Source of the DNA: a bacterium
Lineage (GTDB): Bacteria > Oederibacteriota > JAAXVQ01 > JAUVAV01
Assembly: GCA_021108215.1 (NCBI GenBank)
Contig: JAIORK010000022.1
Coordinates: 1 to 42,832, forward strand
Length of the DNA stretch: 42,832 nt
Reading direction: 5' to 3'
Under the pieces are notes generated by a model, which worked only from the letters and a program-made list of their open reading frames with translations, was not told the origin of the DNA and searched no databases. Every line of letters starts with the position of its first letter. Positions within the stretch are counted from its first letter, which is position 1. Of the stretch, positions 1 to 8,735 are shown in pieces. The position numbers and the translations under genes are program-made.

Positions 1-52
1 CTGTTTGTGGCGCAAGATCAACTGACTGGTATGGCAACAGCTTGCTTGGCGC

Positions 53-2518
53 TCACTTCACGACTGCGATTTTGACTGTTTCTTTCACGTCTCCAGCGAC
101 GGTATACCGTGCCAGATATATACCCGGTGCTATGTCGCCGCAGTCCCACACCAGAGTCTGTCCGTGTCCAGCCGTAAAATCTCCGGAGAGCTCTGCCGCG
201 AGTTCACCCACCAAATTGTAAATCAATATTTTCACTTCTGCTGCCTGGTCCAGATGGAAGACAAAGGTCATCTGTTCCTGGGCCGGGTTGGGATAAGCCA
301 GGACTTGCCGGCCGCCTAAATCCACGCCGCCCAGGGCGGTGGTCGGGGTCATAGTAGGCGTGGGAGTCATGGTGGGCGTGACAGTACTGGTCGGCGAAAT
401 CGTGGATGTGACCGATATGGTCAGGGTCGAGGTGATTGTAGCGGTCGGCGAATGTGTGGGCGTAATCGTGGGCGTGAAGGTCGGTGTAGGCGTCGGAATT
501 AAAGCTGTGACCAGGACATTATACGAAAAAGCCGAGGTGTTGTTATTGCCATCCGTGGCAAGGGCGCAAGCGTAATCCCCATTGGCCAGCAGGCCCGCGG
601 GATAGAGTTCCCAGTATCCGTCAACATCGGCAAAAGTGGAGTTGACAAAGATAAGACTACCGCCTTGCGCGCCGGGCCGCGCTTCAGCTTTGAAGACCTC
701 GATATAATCAAAGGCCTGGGCCGTGCCGGAGACAAGTCCCATATCCGCCATACCTACCAGCGGAGCGGGTTTGTCCTCGTTGCAGCCAGCTCCCAAAACA
801 ATGCCTTCAACGGAAAATGCGCTGATTGTGTTTCCCCATATACGATTAAAATCCGTGTCCTCCCCGGCTAAATTAACGCCAATGAGGCTATTGGCAATAA
901 GATTGCCTTGCCCGTCGCCAAAACTGCCAATGACATTGTCGCGGGAATTGTTGGACAAGTGTATGCCGTTGGTAAAGGCCGTCAAGGGCGCACTGTGATC
1001 GGCCAGCAAACCGATCCAGTTGCCGGTTATGGTATTGCCACTACTGCCATCATTCGTAATACCGCTGAAAGTATCGCCGACAATGATGTTTCCATACCAA
1101 TCACCGCCATCCGTATTGGCCCCGCCGATTAAATTGTTTTCACTTTCAGCGGCTAAATAAAGCGTATAGCTCGTGTTGCTGATACCAACAGTGCCGCTGG
1201 AATTGGTTCCAATATAATTGCCGCAGATGCTATTGTTGTCGCTACGTACGGAAATCGCCATTATATTGGCGGAAATGACATTGCGTTCAAAACGGCCGTC
1301 ATTGCGAACCCCGCCGATCAATTGATAAGGAGAACTCGCTGCGAGGCAAATCCCCATATGATTGCCAAAACTCAGGCCACTGCTGGAGAGGCCGATAATG
1401 TTATTCTGAACAACGCTTTCAGATGCCTGGCTAAAATTAATACCATGCCCGGTGTTCCCGGAAATGACGTTCCCCCAACCGGGCTGCGGCAGGCCAATGA
1501 CATTCCTGGTAACAAAGTTATCGAGGGAAATACCATTCCCATTATTGGGAAGAACGGCATTTTGGCCGGCATTTAGGCCAATAACATTTCCGCAAACACT
1601 ATTCCCGTGCGAAGCGCCGGAAATGGTAATTCCGGAGAAGGAATTGCCGGAAATCAAGTTGCCTTGGCCGGCCAGAGCATTGCCGCCAACCAGGCATTGC
1701 GTGGTTGCGCCCGCCAGGACAATGGCCTGACCATTGGGCAAGGCGCTCAGACCGTCAGGGGCGGTCCCCAGACGATTGCCCCGGATATTCAATTGTATCG
1801 TATCGTATGAAACAATACCCTTAGAGTTCCCGGAAATGATATTGCCCTCGCCTTGAGTTTGATCTCCACCAATCAGGCATTGGAAGGAACTTCGGCTGTA
1901 AATGCCATTGTTGACATTGCCTAAAATGGTTAAGCCATCGCTGGTTAGGCCGATATAATTACCCTGGACCGTATTGCCAATGCCGCTCAGCCAAATTCCA
2001 CCATTATTGCCGGATATTATATTGCGGCTAGAGGAGTCCGGGCCGCCGACCATATTACTGTCGCCATAGACCTGAAGACCGTAGAAATCATTGCCTTGGC
2101 CGGTCGCATCAGACCAATCCGTACCAATGGCGCAGCCCAGGATTTGATTATTGTTGGAATAGATTATAATTCCGCCATAGCCGTCAATAATCGCAATGTT
2201 TCGTATAACACTGGCATCGCTTCCGCTCGCCAATCTTAAAATACTGTTTCCCGTAGCACCCAGCGTCGCGCCCTGGCCCTCAAGCACTACGGGTTGATTA
2301 ACAGCCAATTCCGAATGGACTGTAATCGAATTACTTACGGCTAAAACAATAATGTCTGTTTCCGTGGTGCCATTGGCTTGAGTGATGGCGTCCCGCAGGG
2401 TGTTGGGCCCGCTGTCGGCATGACTCGTGACTGTGAAAGTGGCGGCCTGGGCATTTATATAAAACGCGCCCAAAAGCATACTGCCAAACAAAATTGCGCC
2501 TAATGTCCATTTTCGCAT
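53..2518 (-). CDS. Secreted beta-helix repeat protein with Thr/Pro linker and C-terminal sorting-type domain
   Basis: The start is the ATG at 2518: it begins a clean signal peptide (MRKWTLGAILFG, then a hydrophobic core ending AQA), and AGGAGGG lies about 8 nt upstream (plus strand 2527-2533). A longer frame to 2611 is not needed. After the signal comes a segment of the VTSHADSGPNTLRDAI type, which typically opens bacterial right-handed beta-helix proteins. About 550 residues of degenerate Asn/Gly/Ile-rich rungs follow, with recurring phrases such as GNIISGN, GNYIG and LIGG. A Thr/Pro-rich linker of about 60 residues (plus strand about 340-510) leads to a C-terminal domain starting AYPNPAQEQMTF and ending in a Lys/Val-rich strand, as in FlgD-Ig/T9SS-type tails. 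The product is probably exported and held at the surface. Substrate or ligand is unknown. The tail closely resembles that of the FG-GAP protein at 33.7 kb. Confidence 0.85.
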   Translation of the reverse strand: MRKWTLGAILFGSMLLGAFYINAQAATFTVTSHADSGPNTLRDAITQANGTTETDIIVLAVSNSITVHSELAVNQPVVLEGQGATLGATGNSILRLASGSDASVIRNIAIIDGYGGIIIYSNNNQILGCAIGTDWSDATGQGNDFYGLQVYGDSNMVGGPDSSSRNIISGNNGGIWLSGIGNTVQGNYIGLTSDGLTILGNVNNGIYSRSSFQCLIGGDQTQGEGNIISGNSKGIVSYDTIQLNIRGNRLGTAPDGLSALPNGQAIVLAGATTQCLVGGNALAGQGNLISGNSFSGITISGASHGNSVCGNVIGLNAGQNAVLPNNGNGISLDNFVTRNVIGLPQPGWGNVISGNTGHGINFSQASESVVQNNIIGLSSSGLSFGNHMGICLAASSPYQLIGGVRNDGRFERNVISANIMAISVRSDNNSICGNYIGTNSSGTVGISNTSYTLYLAAESENNLIGGANTDGGDWYGNIIVGDTFSGITNDGSSGNTITGNWIGLLADHSAPLTAFTNGIHLSNNSRDNVIGSFGDGQGNLIANSLIGVNLAGEDTDFNRIWGNTISAFSVEGIVLGAGCNEDKPAPLVGMADMGLVSGTAQAFDYIEVFKAEARPGAQGGSLIFVNSTFADVDGYWELYPAGLLANGDYACALATDGNNNTSAFSYNVLVTALIPTPTPTFTPTITPTHSPTATITSTLTISVTSTISPTSTVTPTMTPTPTMTPTTALGGVDLGGRQVLAYPNPAQEQMTFVFHLDQAAEVKILIYNLVGELAAELSGDFTAGHGQTLVWDCGDIAPGIYLARYTVAGDVKETVKIAVVK

Positions 2519-2951
2519 GAGAAAAACCCTCCTGGAAGGATAATATTGTTGGTGGGAGTGGAAATCAATTAAATCGCCAAGCGAGGAAAAAAACATTCTC
2601 AAATCTTGCATATTTTAAGACGAACTTGCCGGAACGTCCACAAAAAACCGGTCAAGCCCCTATATTTTTATGGCAGCTCGGACAAAACCAATATCCACGG
2701 CGGAAAATGCCGGCAAATAGCTCAAATTCCGGTGACACCATACTTAATTATTTGGACTCCAACACCCAACATCACCGTATTATGGCATCACTTTTTATAG
2801 AATATATTTCCGCCAGGTGTCGCTGCACATCCCATTAATATTATTACATCCACAGCATTTTTCTTGCGAATTGCACTGCCTTATGAACCTATGATCCGGA
2901 GTTCCCCTACTACAGCGCCTTGCGCATATACAGCAGTACACTTTCATAGGC
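2519..2951. other. Intergenic region upstream of the beta-helix gene
   Basis: About 430 bp with no convincing gene; the short plus-strand frames here lack RBS and recognisable features. It must contain the promoter of the beta-helix gene, but I cannot pick a -35/-10 pair with confidence. The stretch around 2715-2745 (GGTGACACCATACTTAATT) resembles sequence I associate with flanks of REP-type transposase genes; this is a weak recollection. The right end is the target site of the IS630-type element. Confidence 0.4.
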
Positions 2952-4030
2952 TAGTGTAGTGTCCCTAACGCTTCTTTACTTTTGGCAATTTTAGCCATGA
3001 TACGTTCAACAGGCGCAGTCCAAACAAATACTTTTGGATTCTGGTTATGATTATTTAAATAATCATAAATTGCCGTGGTCAAGGTTTTCACATTTTCAAA
3101 AGATCCTCGGCGCAAACGTTTTTCGGTTAACTCGCGAAACCAACGTTCGACCAGGTTTAGCCAAGAACATAAAGTGGGAATAAAGTGTAAATGAAATCTC
3201 GGATGACGTTTCAGCCAAGTTTTGACACGGGAATGTTTGTGCGTGCCATAGTTGTCGACAATTAAATGCAGAGCCATCTGTGGAGGAGTCTCAGCGACGA
3301 TTTTTTTTAAGAAGCGAATGAATTCGCTATGCCGATGACGTGGCAGGCAATCTCCGATGACTTTGCCATCAGCCATGTTCAGAGCTGCAAATAAAGTGGT
3401 TGTGCCATTGCGTTTGTAATCGTGAGTCATGGTTTCGCAGCGCCCCTTTTTTATCGGCAAACCCGGTTGGCTGCGATCAAGCGCTTAAATTTGACTTTTT
3501 TCGTCGACACATAATACTAAAGATTTATCAGGTGGATTCAGATATAGTCCTACAACATCTGTCAGCTTTTCTGTGAAGTGCGCATCACGGCTCAATTTGA
3601 AAGTTTTTATCAAATGAGGTTTAAGTTGGTACTGTTGCCAAATGCGTTGGACGGTCATGCGACTGAGTCCTTGGGCTTGAGCCATAGTTCGAATGCTCCA
3701 GTGCGTAGCATTGGACGGAGTAGTATGAAGCGTGGCGTTAATCACAGCTTTTACTTTTGCATTTGAAATTTTGGACAACCGTCCTGGTCGGGGCGCATCT
3801 TTTTCTAAGCCTGTGAGGCGCAGTGATAGGAACCGTTCGCGCCAAAGTTGAACCGTTGGACGGGAAATTTTCATACGACTGGCGATCACTTGATTTTGTT
3901 GACTGTCGGCAGCCATAAGAATAATTTGAGCTCGTTGAACCAAACGCAGAGGATATTTGCGGCCATGAGCCCAAGTTTGCAAAGCAACACGTTCTTCGGG
4001 GGTTAGACGGATAGGTTGACTGATTTTCAT
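2951..4030 (-). pseudogene. IS630 transposase interrupted by an in-frame ochre codon
   Basis: The N-terminal half (from the ATG at 4030, MKISQPIRLTPEER) carries a helix-turn-helix region and the first catalytic Asp in VLCVDEKSQ. A TAA at 3485-3487 follows directly, and the same frame then continues through [14 protein letters not shown] to the second Asp ([11 protein letters not shown]) and the Glu region ([17 protein letters not shown]). In intact relatives the codon after DEKSQI is usually Gln, so a single CAA to TAA change explains the break. The two halves (3485-4030 and 2951-3460) are in one frame, so this is not the programmed frameshift of some IS families. The final TAG is formed by the TA target duplication plus one host base. 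The element is probably not autonomous. Confidence 0.85.
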
Positions 4031-4088
4031 AATAAAACATATTACACCATTTTTGATTATATGCAAACTTATTTATGGGACACTACAC
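2954..4088 (-). mobile_element. IS630-family insertion sequence, 1135 bp
   Basis: The ends are inverted repeats: reading inward, both sides start GTGTAGTGTCCC (12 bp identical). Each is flanked by the dinucleotide TA (2952-2953 and 4089-4090), the target duplication expected of the IS630/Tc1-mariner superfamily. The interior is filled by one transposase reading frame on the minus strand, broken by one stop codon. The element sits about 105 bp beyond the end of the HAD-like fragment at 4196-4434. Confidence 0.9.
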
Positions 4089-4195
4089 TAGATTAGTAAG
4101 AGCTTTAGATAGGTGGTAGTATCCGCTCCCAACATATGCCACGCAGCATTTCCCAACATTTCCACAGACATATTAAACGGTGATTTTTCCACCCA

Positions 4196-4434
4196 CTATT
4201 TTATCATCACTGGAGCCGGTATTTGATCTTCGGACTGTCTTGCGTTTTCTTTCATTAAGCTGTCAATAATTGACAGTAGACAATTGAATAATGTCTTTTC
4301 ATCCAAACCGATCTGGGCAATGATAGATTCCGGCAAAGGATGCAGTTTGGGAGCACTCTCTTCCACAAGTGTTCCGCCAAAATCAAAATATACAATTTGG
4401 CGCTCCCTGCGTTACTTTCAAAAAGATTGTTCAT
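4196..4434 (-). pseudogene. Frameshifted N-terminal fragment of a HAD-like hydrolase
   Basis: An ATG at 4434 overlaps the SDR stop codon as ATGA and opens MNNLFESNAGSAK, which runs out of frame to a stop at 4255. In a neighbouring frame (4196-4411, no ATG) the sequence reads IVYFDFGGTLVEE, the usual HAD motif I form (FDxGGTL with the nucleophile Asp), followed by about 50 helical residues ending PAPVMIK. One indel near 4395-4405 would join the two frames. Even repaired, the product would be only about 75 residues, too short for a HAD enzyme, so the gene is also truncated. Its position suggests it was once translationally coupled to the SDR gene. The HAD assignment rests on motif I alone. Confidence 0.55.
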
Positions 4435-5243
4435 CGTCTGAATCCTCCTTCACTTGCAATCACTTGACCTGTAATCCAGTGGGCATGCTTGCTATGAAGA
4501 AATTGAACCAATTTAGCAGCATCATCAACAGTTCCCCAACGTCCGGAAGGAAACATACTGGCAACTTCGTCATAAGCTGAACCCTCCAGATAACCGGTAT
4601 CGGTTGGTCCGGGATTTATACAATTAACGCGGATATTTTTCGGAGCAAGTGCTGGCGCAACTTGTTTACAGAGCCCCCGAATCGCTTCTTTTGATGTAGC
4701 ATAAGCTATTTCTTTGACCATTGGACCAAGATACTGTCCGCTGGTAAATAAGGTAATAACACCTCCGCGTTCCTGGTCAATCTGTTTCGCGAAGGATTGG
4801 ATCAGCAACATAGTGGCACGAACATTTGCAGAAAAATGCGCATCTATGTTTTCAGCCGTCCATTCTTCAAGATCAGAACTGACGGAATAGGCATGGTTGA
4901 GCACCAGACCATCAAGCCCATCCAACTTTTTCGCTGCTTCCTCAATAACACGCGCCGGTTCATTTGGAATAGACAGATCCGACGGAGACAGTACTTCTAT
5001 AGTATATCCTTTGGCTAATAGCTCTTTGACGAAATCATTGGGAAAATCATTTGCTGCGTCCGGATAATTCAATTCCAAATCATAGTCAGGAAAACCATGG
5101 ACAGCTATGTCGGCCCCTGCCTCGATACATCGTCTGGCAATGGCCGTCCCAATACCAAGCGGACGACTTACTCCAGTAATAAGGATTTTTTGATGTTCTA
5201 AAGATAGTGCTAACTCATTTTTTGTCACATTGGTTGAACTCAT
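4431..5243 (-). CDS. Short-chain dehydrogenase/reductase (SDR)
   Basis: This 270-residue protein has the classical SDR layout. The nucleotide-binding motif is TGVSRPLGIG (about residues 23-32). NHAYS near 116 replaces the usual NNAG. Ser168 lies in LFTSGQ, and the catalytic pair is Tyr181/Lys185 in YATSK. The C-terminus ends WITGQVIASEGGFRR, as usual in FabG-like SDRs. AAGGAG lies about 7-8 nt before the ATG. The variant TGxxxPLGIG loop resembles a small group of SDRs annotated only as oxidoreductases, so the substrate cannot be stated. It was probably the first gene of a two-gene operon with the broken HAD-like gene at its 3' end. Confidence 0.85.
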   Translation of the reverse strand: MSSTNVTKNELALSLEHQKILITGVSRPLGIGTAIARRCIEAGADIAVHGFPDYDLELNYPDAANDFPNDFVKELLAKGYTIEVLSPSDLSIPNEPARVIEEAAKKLDGLDGLVLNHAYSVSSDLEEWTAENIDAHFSANVRATMLLIQSFAKQIDQERGGVITLFTSGQYLGPMVKEIAYATSKEAIRGLCKQVAPALAPKNIRVNCINPGPTDTGYLEGSAYDEVASMFPSGRWGTVDDAAKLVQFLHSKHAHWITGQVIASEGGFRR

Positions 5244-5335
5244 AATGTCACTCCTTTGTTTATAAAAACGTCTGTCGGTCCTTTTTTGTCAGAGATTTAT
5301 TGAAATCCGGCATCCGTAATGTTGGGGGATATTGG

Positions 5336-5956
5336 GTCGAGTAGCCCAGAGGAATCTCACCCCCAGGCTCTCACAGAACCGTACTTGAATCTCTCGATTC
5401 ATACGGCTCTTACTGTTCGGCCATTATGATTAACATAATGACTTGCTTCATGACTGAAGTTCCTCCGGTCTTTCGACAGTTGACAATAGTCACCAAGCTA
5501 AACAGTTCGGTCCCTTCGCTCCACTTCCATTACGGAAGCTTCCTCACTACTACGAACCGATCCGCCCCTATATCACGCCTTGGTACTCACATACTAACAC
5601 CGTGCTGCGATGCTTGCATGGCTCCCTTAACATCATGATATAGGTTCCCACGTTCTCCGTAAAAGCCCGCGAACAGAGCTCATACCACCTCTATGCCGGA
5701 TGCCGCACAGCCAGTAAACACGTTTCCGCTGTACTTATCCCAGGATTCCGTCCATACCCTGGTTTTGACATCATCATTACTGCCTTCGACACTTAAACAG
5801 TGGTTCACTTTCGTTCATCTTCTCTGTTCTCACCTAACCTTGACGCTCACCACCATGCCTTTTGAACACAGCAGCTCAAGGCGGTTTGGCACCTGCTCGT
5901 GCAAGCCGATGCCGAAGGACCGATCCCTTCATCTCTTACGAAACTTCGTGGCACAC
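5336..5956 (-). mobile_element. ORF-less group II intron, about 621 nt
   Basis: On the minus strand the element begins GTGTGCCACGAAGTTT, matching the GUGYG 5' boundary of bacterial group II introns. It ends with recognisable domains V and VI. In domain VI, GAGAGCC pairs with GGCT-A-CTC, leaving a bulged A (the expected branch point) 7 nt before a 3' end in ...CTCGAC. No reverse transcriptase/maturase reading frame lies between, so the intron would need a maturase supplied elsewhere. Its 5' exon is the duplicated terminator-containing segment at 5957-6112. The 5' boundary is inferred from consensus, and the 3' end could be off by one or two bases. Confidence 0.8.
5376..5409 (-). ncRNA. Group II intron domain V
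   Basis: A 34-nt hairpin on the minus strand starts GAGCCGTATG (with the AGC catalytic triad), carries a GAGA GNRA-type tetraloop closed by GAATC/GATTC, has an AG bulge, and ends TACGGTTC. Length and layout match the conserved catalytic domain V. Confidence 0.88.
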
Positions 5957-6112
5957 GGACCGGAGTCAATTTGTCAATTTAAGCAAACCAACCTCATCCC
6001 CTTCTCCTAAACAAAAAAACGCACATATTTCTATGCGCGCCCTGGTTATCTCTCTTTTTCTATACTTTCCGGATTTCTTGTGAGCATGGTTATCTCCATC
6101 CGAATTTATTTA
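5957..6112 (-). repeat. Duplicated terminator-bearing segment, copy 1
   Basis: About 155 bp matching 12779-12940 at most positions and in the same orientation. Shared landmarks are GAGTCARTTTGTCARTTTAA, the hairpin around ACGCACATATTTCTATGCGCG, and GTGAGCATGGTTATCTCCAT. The group II intron begins exactly at its left edge; the second copy has no such intron there. Confidence 0.8.
6013..6039 (-). terminator. Rho-independent terminator
   Basis: Minus-strand stem CGCGCATA / TATGTGCG (one G-U pair) around GAAA, followed by seven T. It lies 3' of the small membrane protein gene at 6197-6451 and would end the methyltransferase unit. Confidence 0.75.
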
Positions 6113-6129
6113 GTAGAAACGTTGCATCC

Positions 6130-6157
6130 GTAGAGACGTTGCATGCAACGTCTCTAC
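6130..6157. repeat. 28-nt GTAG...CTAC palindrome, copy A
   Basis: GTAGAGACGTTGCA followed by its exact reverse complement. A degenerate half copy (GTAGAAACGTTGCATC) lies just left at 6113-6128. Identical palindromes occur at 13047 and 15175. Confidence 0.9.
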
Positions 6158-6196
6158 AATCCATTCCATCCATCACCACATCACTGAATTACGGCA

Positions 6197-6451
6197 TCAC
6201 TTTTTCTTCAATAATAAATAAAACACGATATAAATTGCAAGCATGCATCCTGTGGCGACAACAATACTATACTGTCCTTCGATAATCCCCGGGACATAGC
6301 GGTCAATCTCCAGGATATTAAAAAAATTCAGATGATTAATATCTTTCTCTTTGATCGCGTAAATAACAACCAAAACCATATGAAAGGCTGCCGAAAAAAG
6401 CATAAGCAAGCCCAACGCATTAATGAATCTATTTCCAAGCAATTTATGCAT
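6197..6451 (-). CDS. Small two-helix membrane protein
   Basis: 84 residues from the ATG at 6451 (MHKLLGNRFINAL), chosen because AAAAAGGA lies about 7 nt upstream; longer starts lack that spacing. Two hydrophobic segments are clear: about residues 11-33 (LGLLMLFSAAFHMVLVVIYA) and 60-81 (near the C-terminus, before KKK). A short polar loop containing ILEIDRYVPGIIEGQ joins them. I do not recognise the family. It starts 39 nt after the methyltransferase stop, so the two are probably co-transcribed and end at the terminator at 6013. Confidence 0.65.
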   Translation of the reverse strand: MHKLLGNRFINALGLLMLFSAAFHMVLVVIYAIKEKDINHLNFFNILEIDRYVPGIIEGQYSIVVATGCMLAIYIVFYLLLKKK

Positions 6452-6490
6452 AATCATTCCTTTTTTCAAACATTTGAACTCCGGCACGAA

Positions 6491-7255
6491 TCATTGCTGC
6501 TTACAAATAAAATATTCGTAACTGTAGCTATCACCATATTTCTCAAACATGGCAACTTCATGGTCAAAACTACCTAATACTTCTAATGCAAATTCATCTT
6601 TTTCATACTTATCCTTCAGCACCGCAAGACGCTTTTGCAGCGGCACATAGTATTCATCCCACCAATCACGACGAGGTAATGTAAAATGATTGAGACATGC
6701 ATAACCGGCCAGCTCAATCATTTCCAAATTGCGATCAATAGAGGTAATGGCTGGATATTCCTGATCCCACATTGCTTTTATTTCAGCCGGAGGATCAGTG
6801 GTAAGCCATACAACCTCAGAAACAACAACCAACCCCTCTGCTTTGATAAACCGACGCCAGGCGCGCATCCCTTTTTCAAAACCGACGTTATAAATAGCGC
6901 TTTCGCAAATAATCATATCAGCACTATGGATTTCCAATGGCGGTTCAAGCATATCACCGGCAATTCCCTGAAGCCGATGATCCAATCCCAACTCTTTGAC
7001 TTTTTGATTAAACTTATCCATAAAAGGCTTATGATTATCTATTGCTTTAATTTGAGCACCTTGAAAAAACTCAGCCAACTGAAAGGTTGCAATACCATTA
7101 CCCGCACCCAAATCAGCAATGAACGGTTTTTCCGGCAAACTCGGCACCCTAGCCAATGCTTTATTCAGACTGCCGGCACTGCCCGGTCCAAACTGCGGCA
7201 TATCATCGTATACTTCCAAAAAAATTTCCTGAAACCTTGGGTTATCCATATCCAT
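6491..7255 (-). CDS. Class I SAM-dependent methyltransferase
   Basis: The 254-residue protein has the Rossmann SAM-binding motif I FIADLGAGNGIATF (about 45-58), an acidic strand-2 end (IKAIDNHKPF), GDMLEPP and then MIICESAIYNVGFEKG, in the order usual for class I methyltransferases such as the UbiE/Methyltransf_11 group. The C-terminal part (WWDEYYVPLQKRL) is typical of small-molecule methyltransferases of unknown substrate. ATG at 7255 is preferred over a TTG three codons upstream, because AAGGAG would lie only about 2 nt from that TTG but 11 nt from the ATG. It is the first gene of a two-gene unit with the small membrane protein. Confidence 0.8.
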   Translation of the reverse strand: MDMDNPRFQEIFLEVYDDMPQFGPGSAGSLNKALARVPSLPEKPFIADLGAGNGIATFQLAEFFQGAQIKAIDNHKPFMDKFNQKVKELGLDHRLQGIAGDMLEPPLEIHSADMIICESAIYNVGFEKGMRAWRRFIKAEGLVVVSEVVWLTTDPPAEIKAMWDQEYPAITSIDRNLEMIELAGYACLNHFTLPRRDWWDEYYVPLQKRLAVLKDKYEKDEFALEVLGSFDHEVAMFEKYGDSYSYEYFICKQQ

Positions 7256-7316
7256 AATTGTCAATTCTCCTTATACGTTTGCCCTCATTATTACGAACTG
7301 GATTTTGCTTGGTGCC

Positions 7317-7365
7317 GGAGTTAGAATAATAGAATAAGGTTGTGTTAATCTAATATTCTAACTCC
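7317..7365. repeat. 11-bp inverted repeat between methyltransferase and ATPase genes
   Basis: GGAGTTAGAAT at 7317-7327 is the exact reverse complement of 7355-7365, with a 27-nt AT-rich loop. It lies upstream of the methyltransferase and downstream of the ATPase. There is no T-tract, so an operator or a decayed element end is as likely as a terminator. Confidence 0.55.
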
Positions 7366-7378
7366 AGCATCCTTTACG

Positions 7379-7411
7379 TACTGATATACTAATCAACGTC
7401 CCGGATCATTT
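7379..7411 (-). repeat. 33-bp direct repeat, left copy
   Basis: Identical over 33 nt to 12143-12175 and in the same orientation. The minus-strand core is ATCCGGGACGTTGATTAGT. Related copies occur on the plus strand at 38161 and 38233. The two exact copies flank the ATPase, Fic and helicase genes. Confidence 0.9.
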
Positions 7412-7476
7412 GCTTTCTATTTCATTCAACATATAAGGCAATTGCCGACATATGATTCTGCTGCAAAACTCCATGT

Positions 7477-8661
7477 TTATAACCACTCCGACGCAGGTTT
7501 GAGCATAAATGTTTCCAGTGGAATACCCTCTCCTCCAACGAGAATCTTACGTCGGGGTTTGAATGCTTTGTCAAAAGCATCCATCCCTGTCAGTATCTTT
7601 TTTTTTGTACTGCTCTTCACCTCAATAGCAGTTGCTGATTTCCCACGCCCCAATACAAAATCCACTTCCCGGTCCCCTTCCCGCCAATAAAACACTTCAC
7701 ACGATAAGTCCTTTGAGGAATTGAGCAGATGAGCGCCGATTGCCGACTCAACCAGTTGACCCCAATACTCTTTATTCTGTTTTGCGCTTTCCAGAGTATA
7801 GCCGGTTTGTGCACTGATGAGTGCATTGTTCAACACCTGGAGTTTCGGACTCGAATTCCGTTGCCTCACCTTTTGCACAGCATATTTTTGCAACCCGGTT
7901 ATCATGCCTGCACCGGCCAGCATTTCAAGATAATGTGCCAGAGTGGTTGTATTACCTTTATCCTGCAATTGCCCCAGCATTTTTTGATAGGTTAATATTT
8001 TCCCGGAATATTCGCAGCCCAATTGGAACATCCTTCGCAACAAAACCGGTTTCTGTACGGGATTTAATAGCATGATGTCTCTCGAAATACTGGTTTCAAT
8101 GATTGCATCCCGGATATAACGTTGCCAGCGGCCTTCTTCTTTGATCAATTCCGCAGAACCCGGATAGCCCCCATAATAGATATACGTTTCCAGATCCCAA
8201 CCAAAAGCTGCGTGCATTTCTGCATAACTCCAATGGGTAACCGGAATTATTTCGAAACGTCCCGCCAAGCTCTCGGTCAGACCTTTTTGGATCAACCAGG
8301 GTGATGATCCCATAAGCACCAGCTTTAACCGGATTCCCTTACGGCTGTCTTCATCCCACAGACGCTTAACACTTTCCGACCACCCCGGCATTTTCTGAAT
8401 TTCGTCCAGAAATAAAACCGCACCTTGTTTGCGCTTATCACACAGCTGCCGGGCTGCCTCCCATTGTTCTTCAATCCATGATTGATTTTGCAAGGTGGGC
8501 TCATCGGCCGATGCGTATCGGGTTGGGTGCTTTAATGCTTTTTCAACCTGCTGCGCCACAGTAGTCTTTCCCACTTGACGTGGTCCTGCCAGAACCTGAA
8601 TAAATTTTCTTTGCTCGTTCAGGCGTGACAGGGCGATGCGAAATACATTTCTTTTATACAT
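7477..8661 (-). CDS. AAA-type ATPase with DUF4143 C-terminal domain
   Basis: 394 residues. The N-terminal AAA domain has Walker A GPRQVGKTT (about 26-34) and Walker B AVLFLDEIQKM (about 81-91), then SSPWLI and RFEIIPVTHWSYAE, as in the AAA_14/DUF4143 family. The C-terminal half has the DUF4143 pattern ending in VFYWREGDREVDFVLG and ATAIEVKSS, an ED...EVK arrangement like a PD-(D/E)XK nuclease fold. Family members are common in accessory DNA and are usually unassigned; some are annotated as DNA-repair or toxin-related ATPases. It begins at the ATG at 8661 and is preceded by an inverted repeat (8682-8723) that may be its operator. It has the same orientation as the Fic gene, 144 nt downstream of that gene's stop. 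Confidence 0.85.
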   Translation of the reverse strand: MYKRNVFRIALSRLNEQRKFIQVLAGPRQVGKTTVAQQVEKALKHPTRYASADEPTLQNQSWIEEQWEAARQLCDKRKQGAVLFLDEIQKMPGWSESVKRLWDEDSRKGIRLKLVLMGSSPWLIQKGLTESLAGRFEIIPVTHWSYAEMHAAFGWDLETYIYYGGYPGSAELIKEEGRWQRYIRDAIIETSISRDIMLLNPVQKPVLLRRMFQLGCEYSGKILTYQKMLGQLQDKGNTTTLAHYLEMLAGAGMITGLQKYAVQKVRQRNSSPKLQVLNNALISAQTGYTLESAKQNKEYWGQLVESAIGAHLLNSSKDLSCEVFYWREGDREVDFVLGRGKSATAIEVKSSTKKKILTGMDAFDKAFKPRRKILVGGEGIPLETFMLKPASEWL

Positions 8662-8681
8662 CTGTTTCCCTCATTTATTAT

Positions 8682-8723
8682 TATCTAGTTTTAACTAGTT
8701 AATTATCTCAATCAAACTAGATA
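8682..8723 (-). promoter_or_regulatory. Operator-like inverted repeat upstream of the DUF4143 ATPase
   Basis: TATCTAGTTT (8682-8691) and its exact reverse complement AAACTAGATA (8714-8723) enclose a second palindrome, AACTAGTT (8693-8700). It lies 20-60 nt before the ATPase start, a position suited to autoregulation; the binding protein is unknown. Confidence 0.5.
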
Positions 8724-8735
8724 ATGTCAATAGTT

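Noticed and set aside
339-575. Val/Gly-rich plus-strand ORF opposite the beta-helix gene
   Set aside because: It is the antisense of the Thr/Pro-rich linker; the repeated VGV pattern is a by-product of Thr/Pro codons.
4260-4276. Perfect palindrome CTGTCAAT-A-ATTGACAG, operator-like
   Set aside because: It lies inside the HAD-like fragment, where it encodes part of a plausible helix, and no start codon follows it. Probably chance.
5426-6083. Several plus-strand ORFs of 70-105 codons
   Set aside because: They overlap the group II intron RNA and the terminator duplicate on the other strand, lack RBS and show no protein-like pattern.
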